This document shows, piece by piece, positions 9,563 to 19,227 of a stretch of 64,000 bases of DNA (the stretch's first letter is position 1; the number at the start of each line of letters is the position of its first letter). Position numbers and translations under genes: made by a program. Source of the stretch: Campylobacter coli (GTDB lineage: Bacteria; Campylobacterota; Campylobacteria; Campylobacterales; Campylobacteraceae); assembly GCA_039516895.1 (NCBI GenBank), contig CP154437.1, positions 682,001-746,000 of the forward strand, read 5' to 3'. The notes beneath the pieces were generated by a model. That model made no database searches and was not told where the DNA came from. It saw nothing but the letters and a program-made list of their open reading frames with translations.

Positions 9563-11619
9563 ACGGCTTTTTCCACAAAACTTGCCATAATAATGCGTTC
9601 TATTCCGCCAAAATTTATAGTAAGTTTTTCTTCTTTTGCACTTTTGTTGACACTAGTAACGCGTCCTATGCCAAAAATTTTATGTTTTACTAGATCTCCT
9701 TTGTGATATCCTTGTTCGGTTTTACTTACAGAGAATTTTTTTGTTAATTGGCTTTCTTCTAAAAAACGACTAGAGTCTAATTCCGTGCGACTTCCTCGGT
9801 AAAAACGAGATTTCGCAATGCTTAGTGATAGACATTTTTTAGCACGAGTGATAGCCACATACGCAAGGCGTCTTTCTTCTTCTATATCGCTTTCATTTAA
9901 AGGAAAAAATCCTTCTTCAAGTCCTACGATAAATACATGATCAAATTCCAAACCCTTACTCGCATGCACACTCATAAGATATACACATTCGCCCTCAATC
10001 CCATCTTGATCGCTTAGCAGTGAAATTTCACTTAAAATATCTTCTAGGGTTGTTTGTGGTTCTTCTTTTATTTTTTCTTTAATGCTTGCATAAAATTCAT
10101 CAATATTCAATACGCGCTCATCGCCATCTTCTTGAAGAGAGTAAAATTCTTTAAGAGCAAAAAGTTCTTCAAATTTTTCAATCATTTTTTTTAAATCAGA
10201 GTATTCTTTAAGTTTATAAATATTTTGTATGAATTTTTTTGCCTCATTTTGTGCTTTTTTAAGAGAAAAAATTCCCACACCACCATCACTTTCGCATAAT
10301 GCTTCAAAGAGTGAAATTTTTCTTTTTTGCGCATAATCTTCCAAATTCTGTAAAGCTTTTTCACCTATGCTTCTTTTAGGTCTATTGATAATGCGTTTAA
10401 AAGATAAATCATCATTAGGGTTGATTAAAATTCTAAAATAGCAAATGAGATCTTTGATTTCAAGTCTTTCATAAAAACGCATTCCACTTAGCAATTTATA
10501 AGGAATTTTTTCCTTCATAAAGGCTTCTTCTATGGATCTTGAAAGAGCATTGATACGAAATAAAACAGCAATTTCTCCAGCATAAATGCCCGAATTTAAA
10601 AGCTCTTTGATTTTTTTAGCCACCAATGCGCTTTCGTTTTTTTCATTATCCGAACTTAGAATTTGAATATCTTCGCCCTCATCTTTTGTGCAAAGTAGGG
10701 TTTTTCCAAGGCGTTTTTTATTGTGCGATATTAGATTGTTAGCAGCTTTTAAAATCATACCCACAGAACGATAATTTTGCTCCAATTTAACAAGTTTTAC
10801 ATTTGAAAATTCACTTTGAAAATTTAAAATGTTTTCTATTTTTGCACCACGCCAGCTATAAATACTTTGATCATCATCGCCTACAACACATATGTTTTCA
10901 TGAATGCAGCAAAGATTTTTAAGAATTTTGTATTGTAAAGCATTGGTATCTTGATATTCATCGACCGTGATATAACGATAAAAAGAACTTTGCTCTTTGG
11001 CGAAATTTTGATCATTTTCTAAAAGAGTATTGGTCAAAAGCAAAAGATCATCAAAATCTACGAAATTGTGTTTGAGTAAATATTCTTGATAATTTTGATA
11101 ATAAATAGCGATTTTTTGCAAGGCTTGATGTTTGATTTCATTATCTTTTAACAATTCTAGATCACTAAATACATCTTGAACGCTTTTGCTTTCATTTTTA
11201 AAATGCGAGATAAACTGAAGAATTTGATGAGGGCTAGTTTTATCATCATTAATGAGTTCTTTTAGAATTTTTTTAGAATCATCATTATCAATGATAATAA
11301 AATTATTTTTTCTTCCCAGTCTTTCTATATGGAGTTTTAAAAACAATAAACCAAATTTATGAAAAGTGCAAAGTAAAGGATTTTCATTGCTATTAAGAAG
11401 GCTTAAGGCTCTATTTTTCATTACACTTGCAGCTTTATTTGTAAAGGTTAGAGTGAGGGTATTGATAGCAGGAATTCCAACCTCCCCAATCATATAAGCA
11501 AGACGCGTTGTGATTGTTTTGGTTTTACCACTACCTGCACCCGCAAGTATAAGCATAGGGCCATCGATATGGCTTGCAGCTTCTTTTTGACTTTCATTTA
11601 AACCTGTAAATAAATTCAT
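9559..11619 (-). CDS. uvrD: UvrD/Rep-family superfamily 1A DNA helicase
   Basis: The 686-aa protein has all SF1A helicase motifs in order: LNESQKEAA (Q motif), [13 protein letters not shown] (Walker A), VDEYQDTN (Walker B), [13 protein letters not shown] (III), QNYRS (IV), [14 protein letters not shown] (V) and VAITRAKK (VI). It unwinds DNA 3' to 5' in repair or restart. The choice between UvrD and Rep as name is not decided by the sequence alone. A C-terminal [15 protein letters not shown] segment resembles the UvrD RNA-polymerase-binding tail. It overlaps its neighbours by four bases on each side. Confidence 0.92.
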   Translation of the reverse strand: MNLFTGLNESQKEAASHIDGPMLILAGAGSGKTKTITTRLAYMIGEVGIPAINTLTLTFTNKAASVMKNRALSLLNSNENPLLCTFHKFGLLFLKLHIERLGRKNNFIIIDNDDSKKILKELINDDKTSPHQILQFISHFKNESKSVQDVFSDLELLKDNEIKHQALQKIAIYYQNYQEYLLKHNFVDFDDLLLLTNTLLENDQNFAKEQSSFYRYITVDEYQDTNALQYKILKNLCCIHENICVVGDDDQSIYSWRGAKIENILNFQSEFSNVKLVKLEQNYRSVGMILKAANNLISHNKKRLGKTLLCTKDEGEDIQILSSDNEKNESALVAKKIKELLNSGIYAGEIAVLFRINALSRSIEEAFMKEKIPYKLLSGMRFYERLEIKDLICYFRILINPNDDLSFKRIINRPKRSIGEKALQNLEDYAQKRKISLFEALCESDGGVGIFSLKKAQNEAKKFIQNIYKLKEYSDLKKMIEKFEELFALKEFYSLQEDGDERVLNIDEFYASIKEKIKEEPQTTLEDILSEISLLSDQDGIEGECVYLMSVHASKGLEFDHVFIVGLEEGFFPLNESDIEEERRLAYVAITRAKKCLSLSIAKSRFYRGSRTELDSSRFLEESQLTKKFSVSKTEQGYHKGDLVKHKIFGIGRVTSVNKSAKEEKLTINFGGIERIIMASFVEKAV

Positions 11620-12053
11620 TTTTTGAAAATGTCTTTGTTTTTAGGGTTGCTTAAGAAGATATTTTTGGATTTTTGTGACTTTGTATTATCTTTGCGTTTG
11701 TAAAAGCTAAAGTTAACAAACAAAACACTATTTTCAACTTGAATTTGAGTAATTGCTCCAAGATCTACTTTAACATAGCTAGCAAAATCATCAGGACCAA
11801 AACCCGCATGAAATTGTATATGATTTTTTTCTAATTGAATGGACTCAAAAGTATATCCTCCAAGGACAAATAATGCAAAAGGATTTTGCTTGACATCTAA
11901 ATTTTCAGGCAGCACAGGATCAAAATCAATAAAATTTGTATTAGCCACTACGGAAAATTCTATATTTTCTTGGATTAAGATTGAAAGTAAGTCATAGCAA
12001 TTTTTTTGCATTAAAGCAATAAAATTTTCATTTTCTAGAATTTTTTCTATCAT
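11616..12053 (-). CDS. Hypothetical protein with SspB-like sequence pattern
   Basis: The 145-aa protein is normally called hypothetical. Its middle part follows the SspB adaptor pattern: NIEFSVVANTNFIDFDP, then NPFALFVLGGYTFESIQLEK, HIQFHAGFGPDDFASYVKV and AITQIQVENSVLFVNFSF. In SspB the corresponding parts are the HLVVD strand, the IVLNI...NL stretch, the FxARFxG motif and the AIYARENG strand. SspB delivers SsrA-tagged proteins to ClpXP. A basic, probably disordered C-terminal tail (from about residue 118) ends in lysines, where SspB has its ClpX-binding tail. The match is by eye only. The gene lies between pepF and the helicase, upstream of smpB in the same run. Confidence 0.6.
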   Translation of the reverse strand: MIEKILENENFIALMQKNCYDLLSILIQENIEFSVVANTNFIDFDPVLPENLDVKQNPFALFVLGGYTFESIQLEKNHIQFHAGFGPDDFASYVKVDLGAITQIQVENSVLFVNFSFYKRKDNTKSQKSKNIFLSNPKNKDIFKK

Positions 12054-13768
12054 TATTTTAGCCTCATAAATTCATCGATAAGTTTTTTGATTTCTATTAT
12101 ACCTATTTCCCAAAAGCTCTTATCTTCTATATCAAACCCAAACATTCCCACAAGTTCTTTTGGGCTTACACTTCCTCCAAGAGAAAGCATTTTTATGTAA
12201 AGCTCTTTAAAATCGGTGCAAGTATTGCTCTTATAAAGCCCATAAAGTGCAAGTACTAAAAGCTGGGCATAAGCATAAGCGTAGCAGTAAAAAGGACTAT
12301 GGATAAAATGAGGAATATAACTCCACCAAAGGGCATAATTTTTACTCAGTTCCACGCTTTCACCAAACATTTTTTGAGATTCTTCCATCCAAATTTGAGA
12401 AATTTCTTCACTTTTTAGCTCATTTTCATTAGCATGAATGCGTCTTTCAAAACAAGTGAAATTAATCTGTCTATAAAGAGTGGCGAAAATATCTTCAATT
12501 TTTGCAGCATAAAGTGCTAATAATTCTTCTTTTTTGAGCTTATTTTTAACATAATCAAATACCAACATTTCAGCAAATACTGAAGCAGTTTCAGCTGTAG
12601 TTAAAGGAGTATTTTGATTTAAAAAAGAAACACTATAAGAAAGTTTTTGATGTATAGTGTGTCCTAATTCATGAGCAAGAGTAAAAAGATCACGCCTTCC
12701 ATCTGTATAATTTAACAAGATAAAAGGATGAGTATCTGGGGTAGCTGAATGTGAAAAAGCACCACTTTGTTTTTTATCTTGTGGATAAACATCTATCCAA
12801 CCTTTTTCAAATGCTTCTTTTGCAATATCTCCAAAAACAGGGGAGAAATCATAAAAAGCATTTAGAATGATTTTTTTACTTTCTTCAAAACTGAATTTTG
12901 CTTCTTTGCCAATGGGTGCATAACGATCATAATCTTTAAGTTTGTTAAAGCCTAAAATTTGTTTTTTTCTTTTATAGAAATTAGATACGAGGTAAAAATG
13001 TTTCTGTGTTGTTTGAATCAGCGAATCAACACTTTGCTGGGTGATTTGATTTTGTAAGTGCCTTGGAGTTTCTGCGCTTTCATATCCGCGTAATTTGCAA
13101 ATATTGCTTAATTCTGTTTTGATCATATTGAAAATAAAAGTGAGCAAATTTAAATTTTTATCAAGGGCTTTGGTAAATTTTTTAGCGGCTTTTTTTCTTA
13201 TCTTTCTGTCATTATTGTAAAGTTTGCTTAAAATTTCTTCCTCGCTAAGCTTATTGCCTTCGAAAGGAATTTTTAATGCAGCCATGCTTTCATCAAACAA
13301 TCTACTAAAAGCATTTGCTCCTGTATTTGAAAGATAAAGCATTACGCGTTCTTCTTTTTGGCTTAGATTGTAGTGTTTATTTTGAATGAGATTTTGTAAG
13401 TAAAAATCATAACCTTTGCAAAATTCAATCAATTCTTTAGTTTTTTCTTCGCTAAGCTCGCAAAATTCTAGTTCAAAAAATAATAAATTTTCTTCTATTT
13501 TTTTACATTCTTGTTCATATTTAGCATAAAAAGAACCCTTAGAACTATCTTTAGCAAAACATAAATAAGCATAAGTCATAATTTTTGAGAGTATTAAGTG
13601 TAAATGCTCGTATTCTTTTAGAGCGTTGAGAAAGTCATCAGGGTTTAATTTATCTAAAGCAGTAGAATAATTTTTTTTGAATTCTTTAGATTGTTGAATA
13701 TAGTTTTGTGTTGTATTTTCTAATTCATCTTCGTTTTTAAACAATACCTCTAAGTCCCAAGTCAACAT
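12053..13768 (-). CDS. pepF: Oligoendopeptidase F (M3 family)
   Basis: The 571-aa zinc metallopeptidase has the M3 motif LAHELGHTIHQKLS with the two zinc histidines and catalytic glutamate, and a downstream TAETASVFAEMLV that supplies the third ligand. The length fits PepF, which cleaves short cytoplasmic peptides. It overlaps the next gene by one base and follows pyrB by nine. In this proteolysis-rich operon it could degrade peptides released by Clp proteases; that is inference. Confidence 0.93.
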   Translation of the reverse strand: MLTWDLEVLFKNEDELENTTQNYIQQSKEFKKNYSTALDKLNPDDFLNALKEYEHLHLILSKIMTYAYLCFAKDSSKGSFYAKYEQECKKIEENLLFFELEFCELSEEKTKELIEFCKGYDFYLQNLIQNKHYNLSQKEERVMLYLSNTGANAFSRLFDESMAALKIPFEGNKLSEEEILSKLYNNDRKIRKKAAKKFTKALDKNLNLLTFIFNMIKTELSNICKLRGYESAETPRHLQNQITQQSVDSLIQTTQKHFYLVSNFYKRKKQILGFNKLKDYDRYAPIGKEAKFSFEESKKIILNAFYDFSPVFGDIAKEAFEKGWIDVYPQDKKQSGAFSHSATPDTHPFILLNYTDGRRDLFTLAHELGHTIHQKLSYSVSFLNQNTPLTTAETASVFAEMLVFDYVKNKLKKEELLALYAAKIEDIFATLYRQINFTCFERRIHANENELKSEEISQIWMEESQKMFGESVELSKNYALWWSYIPHFIHSPFYCYAYAYAQLLVLALYGLYKSNTCTDFKELYIKMLSLGGSVSPKELVGMFGFDIEDKSFWEIGIIEIKKLIDEFMRLK

Positions 13769-13777
13769 GCTTTTCCT

Positions 13778-14659
13778 TCAGTTTTCTAAGATTAATTTTT
13801 TTAAAACAGCCATTCTGATTGCAACGCCGTTTTTAACTTGTTTTAAAATTAAAGCTCTTTCATCATCCATCACTTCATCACTTATATCAATATTTCTATG
13901 TACAGGGCCAGGATGGAGCAAAATGAGTTTTTTATCTTTAATCAAATCAAGTTTGATACAAAAATCATTCGCATAATCTTTTAAAGAGGCATAAATGATT
14001 TTATTATGTCTTTCTGTTTGCGTTCTTAGACTCATTATAATATCGGCTTTTGAGATCAAATCTTCATTTAAAGAATAGGATTTTTTCAAAGGTGAATGAG
14101 GCATAAAATGAGGTGGTGCTACAAGGGTGATATCCAAACCAAATCTTGTTAAAAGTTCAGTGTTTGAAGAGGCAACTCTTGAATTTTTAATATCTCCTAC
14201 AATTAAGATTTTTCTACCTTTAATATCACCTTTAAAATGCTCATAAATTGTAAAAAGATCAAGTAGAGCTTGAGTAGGGTGTGCATGTTTGCCATCTCCG
14301 CCATTTACAACAGGACAATGCATATGAGAAGCTAAAATATGAGGCACTCCTGAATTTGCATGTCTTACTATGATAGCATTGGGACTCATAGCGTCTAAAT
14401 TAGCCGCTGTATCATAGAGTGTTTCGCCTTTACTAGAGCTCGATCTTGAAACATCAAGGCGTAAAATTCTAGCTCCTAGTCTTCTTGCGGCACTTTCAAA
14501 GGATGAGAGTGTACGCGTGGAATTTTCAAAGAATATCGTTGTAACACTTTTGCCTTCGAGTAAGGTTCTAGGTTTTTCATCTAAAAAATTTCTTGCTTCT
14601 TCAAAAAGCTCCATTATTTCATCATTAGTAAAATCTTTTGTTGTGATGAGATGCCTCAT
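13778..14659 (-). CDS. pyrB: Aspartate carbamoyltransferase catalytic subunit
   Basis: PyrB condenses carbamoyl phosphate and aspartate in pyrimidine synthesis. The 293-aa protein has the carbamoyl-phosphate motif Ser47-Thr-Arg-Thr50 within [13 protein letters not shown], then [14 protein letters not shown] and the C-terminal [14 protein letters not shown]. No regulatory pyrI gene is adjacent. It starts five bases after sstT. Confidence 0.96.
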   Translation of the reverse strand: MRHLITTKDFTNDEIMELFEEARNFLDEKPRTLLEGKSVTTIFFENSTRTLSSFESAARRLGARILRLDVSRSSSSKGETLYDTAANLDAMSPNAIIVRHANSGVPHILASHMHCPVVNGGDGKHAHPTQALLDLFTIYEHFKGDIKGRKILIVGDIKNSRVASSNTELLTRFGLDITLVAPPHFMPHSPLKKSYSLNEDLISKADIIMSLRTQTERHNKIIYASLKDYANDFCIKLDLIKDKKLILLHPGPVHRNIDISDEVMDDERALILKQVKNGVAIRMAVLKKLILEN

Positions 14660-14664
14660 TGTAT

Positions 14665-15888
14665 TTACCTTATATCGTAATTTAACTCATCTTTAGAACA
14701 AATAGCACTAAATAAAACATCTGTTGAGCTATTTAGCGCTGTTTCAACACTATCTTGTACTACGCCTATGATAAACCCTATTGCAACTACTTTCATAGCG
14801 ATATCATAGTCTATATTAAATAAAGAGCAAGCCAAAGGGATAAGTAAAAGCGAACCGCCCGCTACGCCACTTGCGCCACAAGCTGCAAAAGTAGCGATAA
14901 TACTTAATAAAAAGGCTTGCAAAAAACTTACTTGTATGCCAACGCTATGTGCGGCGCTAAGGCTTAATATAGCTATGGTTACTGCTGCACCTGCCATATT
15001 TATCGTTGCTCCAAGAGGGACGGAGATACTATAAAATTCTTTATTGATTCCAAGTTTAGCGCAAAGTGCCATATTTACAGGAATATTTGCAGCTGAGCTT
15101 CTTGTAAAAAAAGCAAAAAAAGCGCTGTGTCTTAAGCAGATAAAAATCAAAGGAAAAGGATTTTTTCTAGTATAAATGAAAACAATTAAGGCATTGATTA
15201 CAAAAGCAACAAAAAGCATAGTAAGCACAAGTAATACCAAGAGTTTTGCATAGCTTAATAAGCCTTGCGCTCCTGTTTGCGCCACAGAATTAGCCACTAA
15301 ACCAAAAATTCCAAAAGGAGCGAGTTTTACTATAAATTTAACAATTTTTAAAACCCCTTCATTGATATCTACAAAAATTTGTTTTGCTTCTTGCGAGCAA
15401 TTTTTCAAAGCTATACCACCGCCTATTGCCCAAGCTAAAATTCCTAAATAATTTCCACTTGAAAGCGCATTGATAGGATTATCTACTATATTTAAAAGTA
15501 AATTCTTAAAAATTTCATTTAAATGCATAGGAGAAGTATTTTCCGCTTTTTGAACTCCTTCTAAGATTAATTCTACAGGAAACATAAAACTTGCAATCAC
15601 CGCACATGCTGCTGCTAAAAAAGTTCCTACAATATATAAAATGACAATATTTCTTATCTTAGAACTACTTTGAGAAAAATCTCTCGTGCAAATTGAAGTT
15701 AGAATGAGTATAAAGACAAGAATAGGAGCTATAGCTTTTAAAGCATTGGTAAATAAAACTCCTAGCAAGTTGACAATTTCGGCCATTTCTTTAGAGCTTA
15801 TTCCTACGAGTATGCCTAGAATTATACCTGCGCAGATTTGAAGGATTAGACTACCTTTGGCGTAGCTTTGAACTAGTTTTGAGAACAT
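14665..15888 (-). CDS. sstT: SstT-like sodium:serine/threonine symporter
   Basis: The 407-aa protein belongs to the dicarboxylate/amino acid:cation symporter family, with about eight hydrophobic helices and two re-entrant loops. The serine-rich loop [13 protein letters not shown] and the [15 protein letters not shown] motif are of the SstT type rather than the glutamate carriers. It is the first gene of the long minus-strand run. The exact substrate is predicted by family only. Confidence 0.88.
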   Translation of the reverse strand: MFSKLVQSYAKGSLILQICAGIILGILVGISSKEMAEIVNLLGVLFTNALKAIAPILVFILILTSICTRDFSQSSSKIRNIVILYIVGTFLAAACAVIASFMFPVELILEGVQKAENTSPMHLNEIFKNLLLNIVDNPINALSSGNYLGILAWAIGGGIALKNCSQEAKQIFVDINEGVLKIVKFIVKLAPFGIFGLVANSVAQTGAQGLLSYAKLLVLLVLTMLFVAFVINALIVFIYTRKNPFPLIFICLRHSAFFAFFTRSSAANIPVNMALCAKLGINKEFYSISVPLGATINMAGAAVTIAILSLSAAHSVGIQVSFLQAFLLSIIATFAACGASGVAGGSLLLIPLACSLFNIDYDIAMKVVAIGFIIGVVQDSVETALNSSTDVLFSAICSKDELNYDIR

Positions 15889-15921
15889 AAGAACCTTTAT
15901 TATTTTGAAATTTGATGCAAT

Positions 15922-15947
15922 ATATCGGACTTGATTTTAACGAACTT
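15922..15947 (-). promoter_or_regulatory. Possible sigma-28-like promoter upstream of sstT
   Basis: On the minus strand CCGATAT (-10, 15922-15928) follows AAAAGTTC with a 12-base spacer. The E. coli FliA consensus is TAAAGTTT, 11 bases, GCCGATAA. The overlapping TATATT could equally be a sigma-70 -10 box. The position about 35 bases before sstT fits a promoter of the long operon. Confidence 0.35.
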
Positions 15948-16003
15948 TTGCTTAATTTTAGTGAATTTTTTAAAGCATTAAGCTTGAATAAATTTATTTG
16001 AGC

Positions 16004-16009
16004 TAGAAT
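16004..16009 (+). promoter_or_regulatory. Candidate -10 box for metK
   Basis: TAGAAT lies 31 bases before the chosen metK start, in the divergent sstT/metK intergenic region. The same box occurs upstream of yajC and ileS in this window, which supports it as a local vegetative promoter type. Confidence 0.5.
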
Positions 16010-16039
16010 TGTAACTCATTTTTTATGAAAGGACTTTTT

Positions 16040-17239
16040 ATGTATCTATTCACTTCAGAAGTCGTAAGCGCAGGTCATCCAGACAAATGTGCTGATATAA
16101 TCGCTGATACAATAGTGGATATACTCTTGAAAAATGACAAAAATTCAAGGGTGGCGAGTGAGGTTTTTGTCGCAGGAAATAAGGTTGTGATAGGAGGAGA
16201 AGTTAAATCAAATCACAAGCTTAGTAAAGCTGATTACGATAATTTAGTTAAAGATGTTTTGAAAAATATAGGCTATGATGGAGCAGGATATTTTAGTAAA
16301 GAACAATGTTTGCATCCTGATGAAGTCGATGTTATGGTATTTTTAAATGAGCAAAGCCCTGATATTAATCAAGGTGTAGATCAAGAAGATGGCGAAACAG
16401 GTGCTGGGGATCAAGGTATTATGTTTGGTTTTGCAAGTTGTGAAGCTAAAGAGTATATGCCAGCAGCTATAAGCTATGCAAGAGCGCTTTGCGATAAGGT
16501 TTATACTTATGCAAAAGCTCATCCACAAGAACTGGGTGTAGATATTAAAACTCAAGTGACTATTGATTATGGCACAAAGGCGAATTTTGAAAATTGCAAA
16601 CCACAAAGTATTCATACTATTGTTGTTTCTGTGCCTTGTGTTGAAAGTATGAAAATAGAGGATTTAAGAGCTTTGGTCAATAAATTAATCCTAGAAAGTG
16701 ATTTACCCAAAGAACTTTTTAATCCTGAAAAAACTAGGATTTTGATCAATCCAACAGGAAAATATGTCAATCACTCTTCTTTGCATGATAGTGGTTTAAC
16801 CGGAAGAAAACTTATAGTAGATAGTTTTGGGGGATACGCTCCTATAGGAGGGGGTGCACAATCTAGCAAGGATTATACTAAGGTTGATAGAAGTGGACTT
16901 TATGCAGGTAGATGGCTTGCTAAAAATATAGTTGCAGCAGGACTTGCTAAAAAGTGTATAGTTCAACTCAGCTATGCTATAGGTGTTGCTAAACCCACTT
17001 CTGTAAGCGTAGATTGTTTAGGAACTAATACAGGAGTAAATGATGATGTTTTGAGTGATTTTGTAATGCAAAATTTCTCTTTGACGCCAAATTGGATTCG
17101 TGATAAATTTGGTCTTGATAAACCTAGCAAAGACACTTTTCTTTATGCTGATGTAGCAGCTCGCGGACAAGTAGGACAAAAGGATTATCCTTGGGAAAAA
17201 CTTGATGCTGTGGAGCAATTTAAGACTTTAATTAAATAA
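16040..17239 (+). CDS. metK: S-adenosylmethionine synthetase
   Basis: MetK makes S-adenosylmethionine from methionine and ATP. The 399-aa protein begins MYLFTSEVVSAGHPDKCAD with the ATP/methionine-site histidine, and carries GAGDQGIMFG (family ATP motif) and GGGAQSSKDYTKVDRS. An upstream in-frame ATG at 16025 is rejected because it overlaps the AAAGGA ribosome site that serves the ATG at 16040. It is complete and typical. Confidence 0.96.
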   Translation: MYLFTSEVVSAGHPDKCADIIADTIVDILLKNDKNSRVASEVFVAGNKVVIGGEVKSNHKLSKADYDNLVKDVLKNIGYDGAGYFSKEQCLHPDEVDVMVFLNEQSPDINQGVDQEDGETGAGDQGIMFGFASCEAKEYMPAAISYARALCDKVYTYAKAHPQELGVDIKTQVTIDYGTKANFENCKPQSIHTIVVSVPCVESMKIEDLRALVNKLILESDLPKELFNPEKTRILINPTGKYVNHSSLHDSGLTGRKLIVDSFGGYAPIGGGAQSSKDYTKVDRSGLYAGRWLAKNIVAAGLAKKCIVQLSYAIGVAKPTSVSVDCLGTNTGVNDDVLSDFVMQNFSLTPNWIRDKFGLDKPSKDTFLYADVAARGQVGQKDYPWEKLDAVEQFKTLIK

Positions 17240-17260
17240 GCCTTGTTTTTCAAGGCTTAT
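17236..17260. terminator. Hairpin at the metK stop codon
   Basis: A perfect ten-base-pair stem (ATAAGCCTTG with CAAGGCTTAT) with a loop of five T includes the metK stop codon. The downstream plus strand is only moderately T-rich, so it may be a weak terminator or an mRNA 3' end stabiliser. Confidence 0.55.
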
Positions 17261-17292
17261 CATACTTCAAGATTTGTTTTAATACAAAACCA

Positions 17293-17605
17293 ATTTAACC
17301 CACAATTTTATCAATAGACTTATTGAGATTGTAAAAGAATATATAGGCAAAAGTATCCACGATACAAGGTATGATAGTCCATTTCTTATGAATATCAAGA
17401 AGATAAAAAAAACTTGTTTGTAATAGCTGAAAGAAAAGAAGACAAGCGATTATTTAAATATTTAACAAGAGATTTTAAAGACTTAAAAGCCTTGCAAAAA
17501 GCAAAGGATAAAGCCAAAGATTTTTATCTTGATAGTCAAATGGTTAAAAATTCTAAAAAAATGCAAGGGATATTAAAAGGCTTGATTGATAAAAATAATT
17601 CTTAA
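17293..17605 (+). pseudogene. Degenerate ORF of unknown origin downstream of metK
   Basis: Two overlapping reading frames give plausible protein in sequence. The first, from about 17293 to 17424, encodes KEYIGKSIHDTRYDSPFLMN and a lysine-rich end. The second, up to 17605, has no ATG; it can only start at TTG 17414 and encodes a basic helical stretch (KDLKALQKAKDKAKDFYLDS). The simplest reading is one gene broken by a frameshift near 17405-17415 and lacking its 5' end. I do not recognise the family. Its end overlaps the convergent gene by four bases. Confidence 0.4.
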
Positions 17606-18927
17606 GCCTTAATATCTATACTTTTTGGTGCAGAATTTAAAGAAAGAATTTTATTAAATTCCCCTGTATCATCATTGCTAAATTTCGCACCAAAAAGAAT
17701 TTCTAACTCATCGCTTGTGCTAAATTTATTTTCTAGTAGCTTTTTTAAAAGCTCATTCATTTTATTATCATCTTTGTAGGTTTCGCTTTTGCTTTCACCT
17801 TGTATAGGTTTAAAAGGCTTTTCTTTGTCTTCTTCTGAAGTTTCTTTGTTATTTATATTTTTTAAAGGATTGCTATAATCTATACCTTGCGCCTTTTCTG
17901 CTTCTTCTAGTGATTTTACAAACTCATCGTGTCTTTGTTTGAAGTCTAAATATTTTTCTTTAAACTCATCTAGGCTCATATTAGAGTTAATCATTTCTTT
18001 GTGCTCTTTAGCCAATTCTCTAGCAAGTTTTATAAGTTCTTTATTTCCAGTGTTTTGACTTCGTAAAATATTAAATTGCATTGAAAGTTGTTCGCTGAAA
18101 ATATCCCAATATGTATCACCTATGCTAGAATTTTCTAAAAATGTATTTTTGATATGATTTTTATCCATAAAATTTTGAAAGGCTTCACGCTCTTCATCAC
18201 TAATATTTTTATCAAATGTAATTTTTCCAAGTATCTTAGTATCACCCTCTAATAAGTCATGGGTTGCACCAAATTTTTGAGAGTTAAGAAATGCCATCAA
18301 AACCCCACCTTTATCTACGCTACCATCTGTATTAGTATAAAAATTTTTATAGAGATTAACATCGCCATTTTTATTGAAAATATTTTCGGAGTTAATATTT
18401 TCAAAATACGAACCATTCCATACATTGAAGCTAACATTGATTTTATCGGCTGTTAAGGTTATATTCTCGTATTCATCTTTGGTGTAAATTTTAGTTACAT
18501 TATAATTTTTATCCATACTAAAAGCAAAAGGGATATTTGCTAAATCTTCTGCAGAAAAGCTAGAGTTGGAAGTTTGGGGAGCGAGTTGAGAAAAAACTTT
18601 ATAGGCATTTTTAAATGTTTTAGCTATATCAATTTTGCTATACATAGCCAAAAACTGCTCTCCGCTTTCTTGAAATTTCACAAAACTTTCAACATCTTTA
18701 GTATAAATTTTATAATCTTGCGGTAATCCTACAGCTTCGTTAAAATCACTTGTAAAAAATCCATCTTTATCTACACCATAACCTAAGATTTTATCTATCG
18801 CTTGTGATTTATCGCTTACAAGGTTTGAAGTTTCATTGATGGTATTAGATGATTTTGTATTTGAAGTATTATTGCTAAAAGTATTTGTGTAATTGTAGTT
18901 TGAATAAGAATTTATACCATTAATCAT
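17602..18927 (-). CDS. Hypothetical protein with EF-hand-like loop and flagellar-type promoter
   Basis: The 441-aa protein starts with an Asn/Ser/Thr-rich, signal-peptide-free N-terminus (MINGINSYSNYNYTNT), which resembles flagellar-export substrates in composition. It has an EF-hand-like loop at Asp53-x-Asp55-x-Phe57-x-Thr59-x-Asp61-x-x-Glu64 and a second loose acidic loop around NTDGSVDKGG. A charged helical region (about residues 290-380) ends in a lysine/glutamate-rich stretch. A sigma-28-like -10 box (18961-18968) lies 34 bases upstream. I do not recognise a named family. It sits between a degenerate ORF and a dehydrogenase remnant, so it may be accessory. A flagellar co-expressed or secreted factor is an inference from promoter and N-terminus. 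Confidence 0.7.
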   Translation of the reverse strand: MINGINSYSNYNYTNTFSNNTSNTKSSNTINETSNLVSDKSQAIDKILGYGVDKDGFFTSDFNEAVGLPQDYKIYTKDVESFVKFQESGEQFLAMYSKIDIAKTFKNAYKVFSQLAPQTSNSSFSAEDLANIPFAFSMDKNYNVTKIYTKDEYENITLTADKINVSFNVWNGSYFENINSENIFNKNGDVNLYKNFYTNTDGSVDKGGVLMAFLNSQKFGATHDLLEGDTKILGKITFDKNISDEEREAFQNFMDKNHIKNTFLENSSIGDTYWDIFSEQLSMQFNILRSQNTGNKELIKLARELAKEHKEMINSNMSLDEFKEKYLDFKQRHDEFVKSLEEAEKAQGIDYSNPLKNINNKETSEEDKEKPFKPIQGESKSETYKDDNKMNELLKKLLENKFSTSDELEILFGAKFSNDDTGEFNKILSLNSAPKSIDIKA

Positions 18928-18960
18928 TTTGCCACCTTATAAAAATAAGATTTACAAGAT

Positions 18961-18968
18961 AAATCGGC
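18961..18968 (-). promoter_or_regulatory. Sigma-28 (FliA)-like -10 box
   Basis: GCCGATTT on the minus strand matches the Campylobacter FliA -10 pattern CGATWT with the GC-CG prefix of the E. coli consensus. The upstream region is A/T-rich with no convincing -35 box. A ribosome site AAGG precedes the ATG at 18927. Confidence 0.6.
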
Positions 18969-19003
18969 AAAAATGATTTTTTATTAAGCAAAAATTATAC
19001 TTA

Positions 19004-19219
19004 ATGAGGAATTTTTGCTGTTAATCCACCATCAATCAAATAAAATCCACCAGTTATAAAGAGCTTGCTTTTAGACTTGTTAAAAAATAAATCAGTTCAG
19101 CTATTTCATTGTGGTTCATCATGTGCAATGTTGTCAAAGTTTTGAAACAATCTTTTTGTCATTGGCGTTTTGAGAGTTCTTGTACATACAGTATTTATTC
19201 TAATTTTTGGTGCAAAGAT
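19004..19219 (-). pseudogene. Short-chain dehydrogenase/reductase C-terminal remnant
   Basis: The minus strand reads through about 70 codons as the C-terminal part of a classical SDR: IRINTVCTRTLKTPMTKRLF, then NIAHDEP, two in-frame stops where EIAELI would be expected, and finally SKLFITGGFYLIDGGLTAK. The ITGG-x-Y-x-IDGG ending is diagnostic. The N-terminal Rossmann motif and the Tyr-x-x-x-Lys site are absent. This is a decayed gene lying just downstream of lnt. Confidence 0.8.
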
Positions 19220-19227
19220 AAAAATTT

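Noticed and set aside
16025-16039. In-frame upstream ATG for metK
   Set aside because: It overlaps the ribosome site AAAGGA of the ATG at 16040, and MetK proteins start at MYLFTSEVVS.
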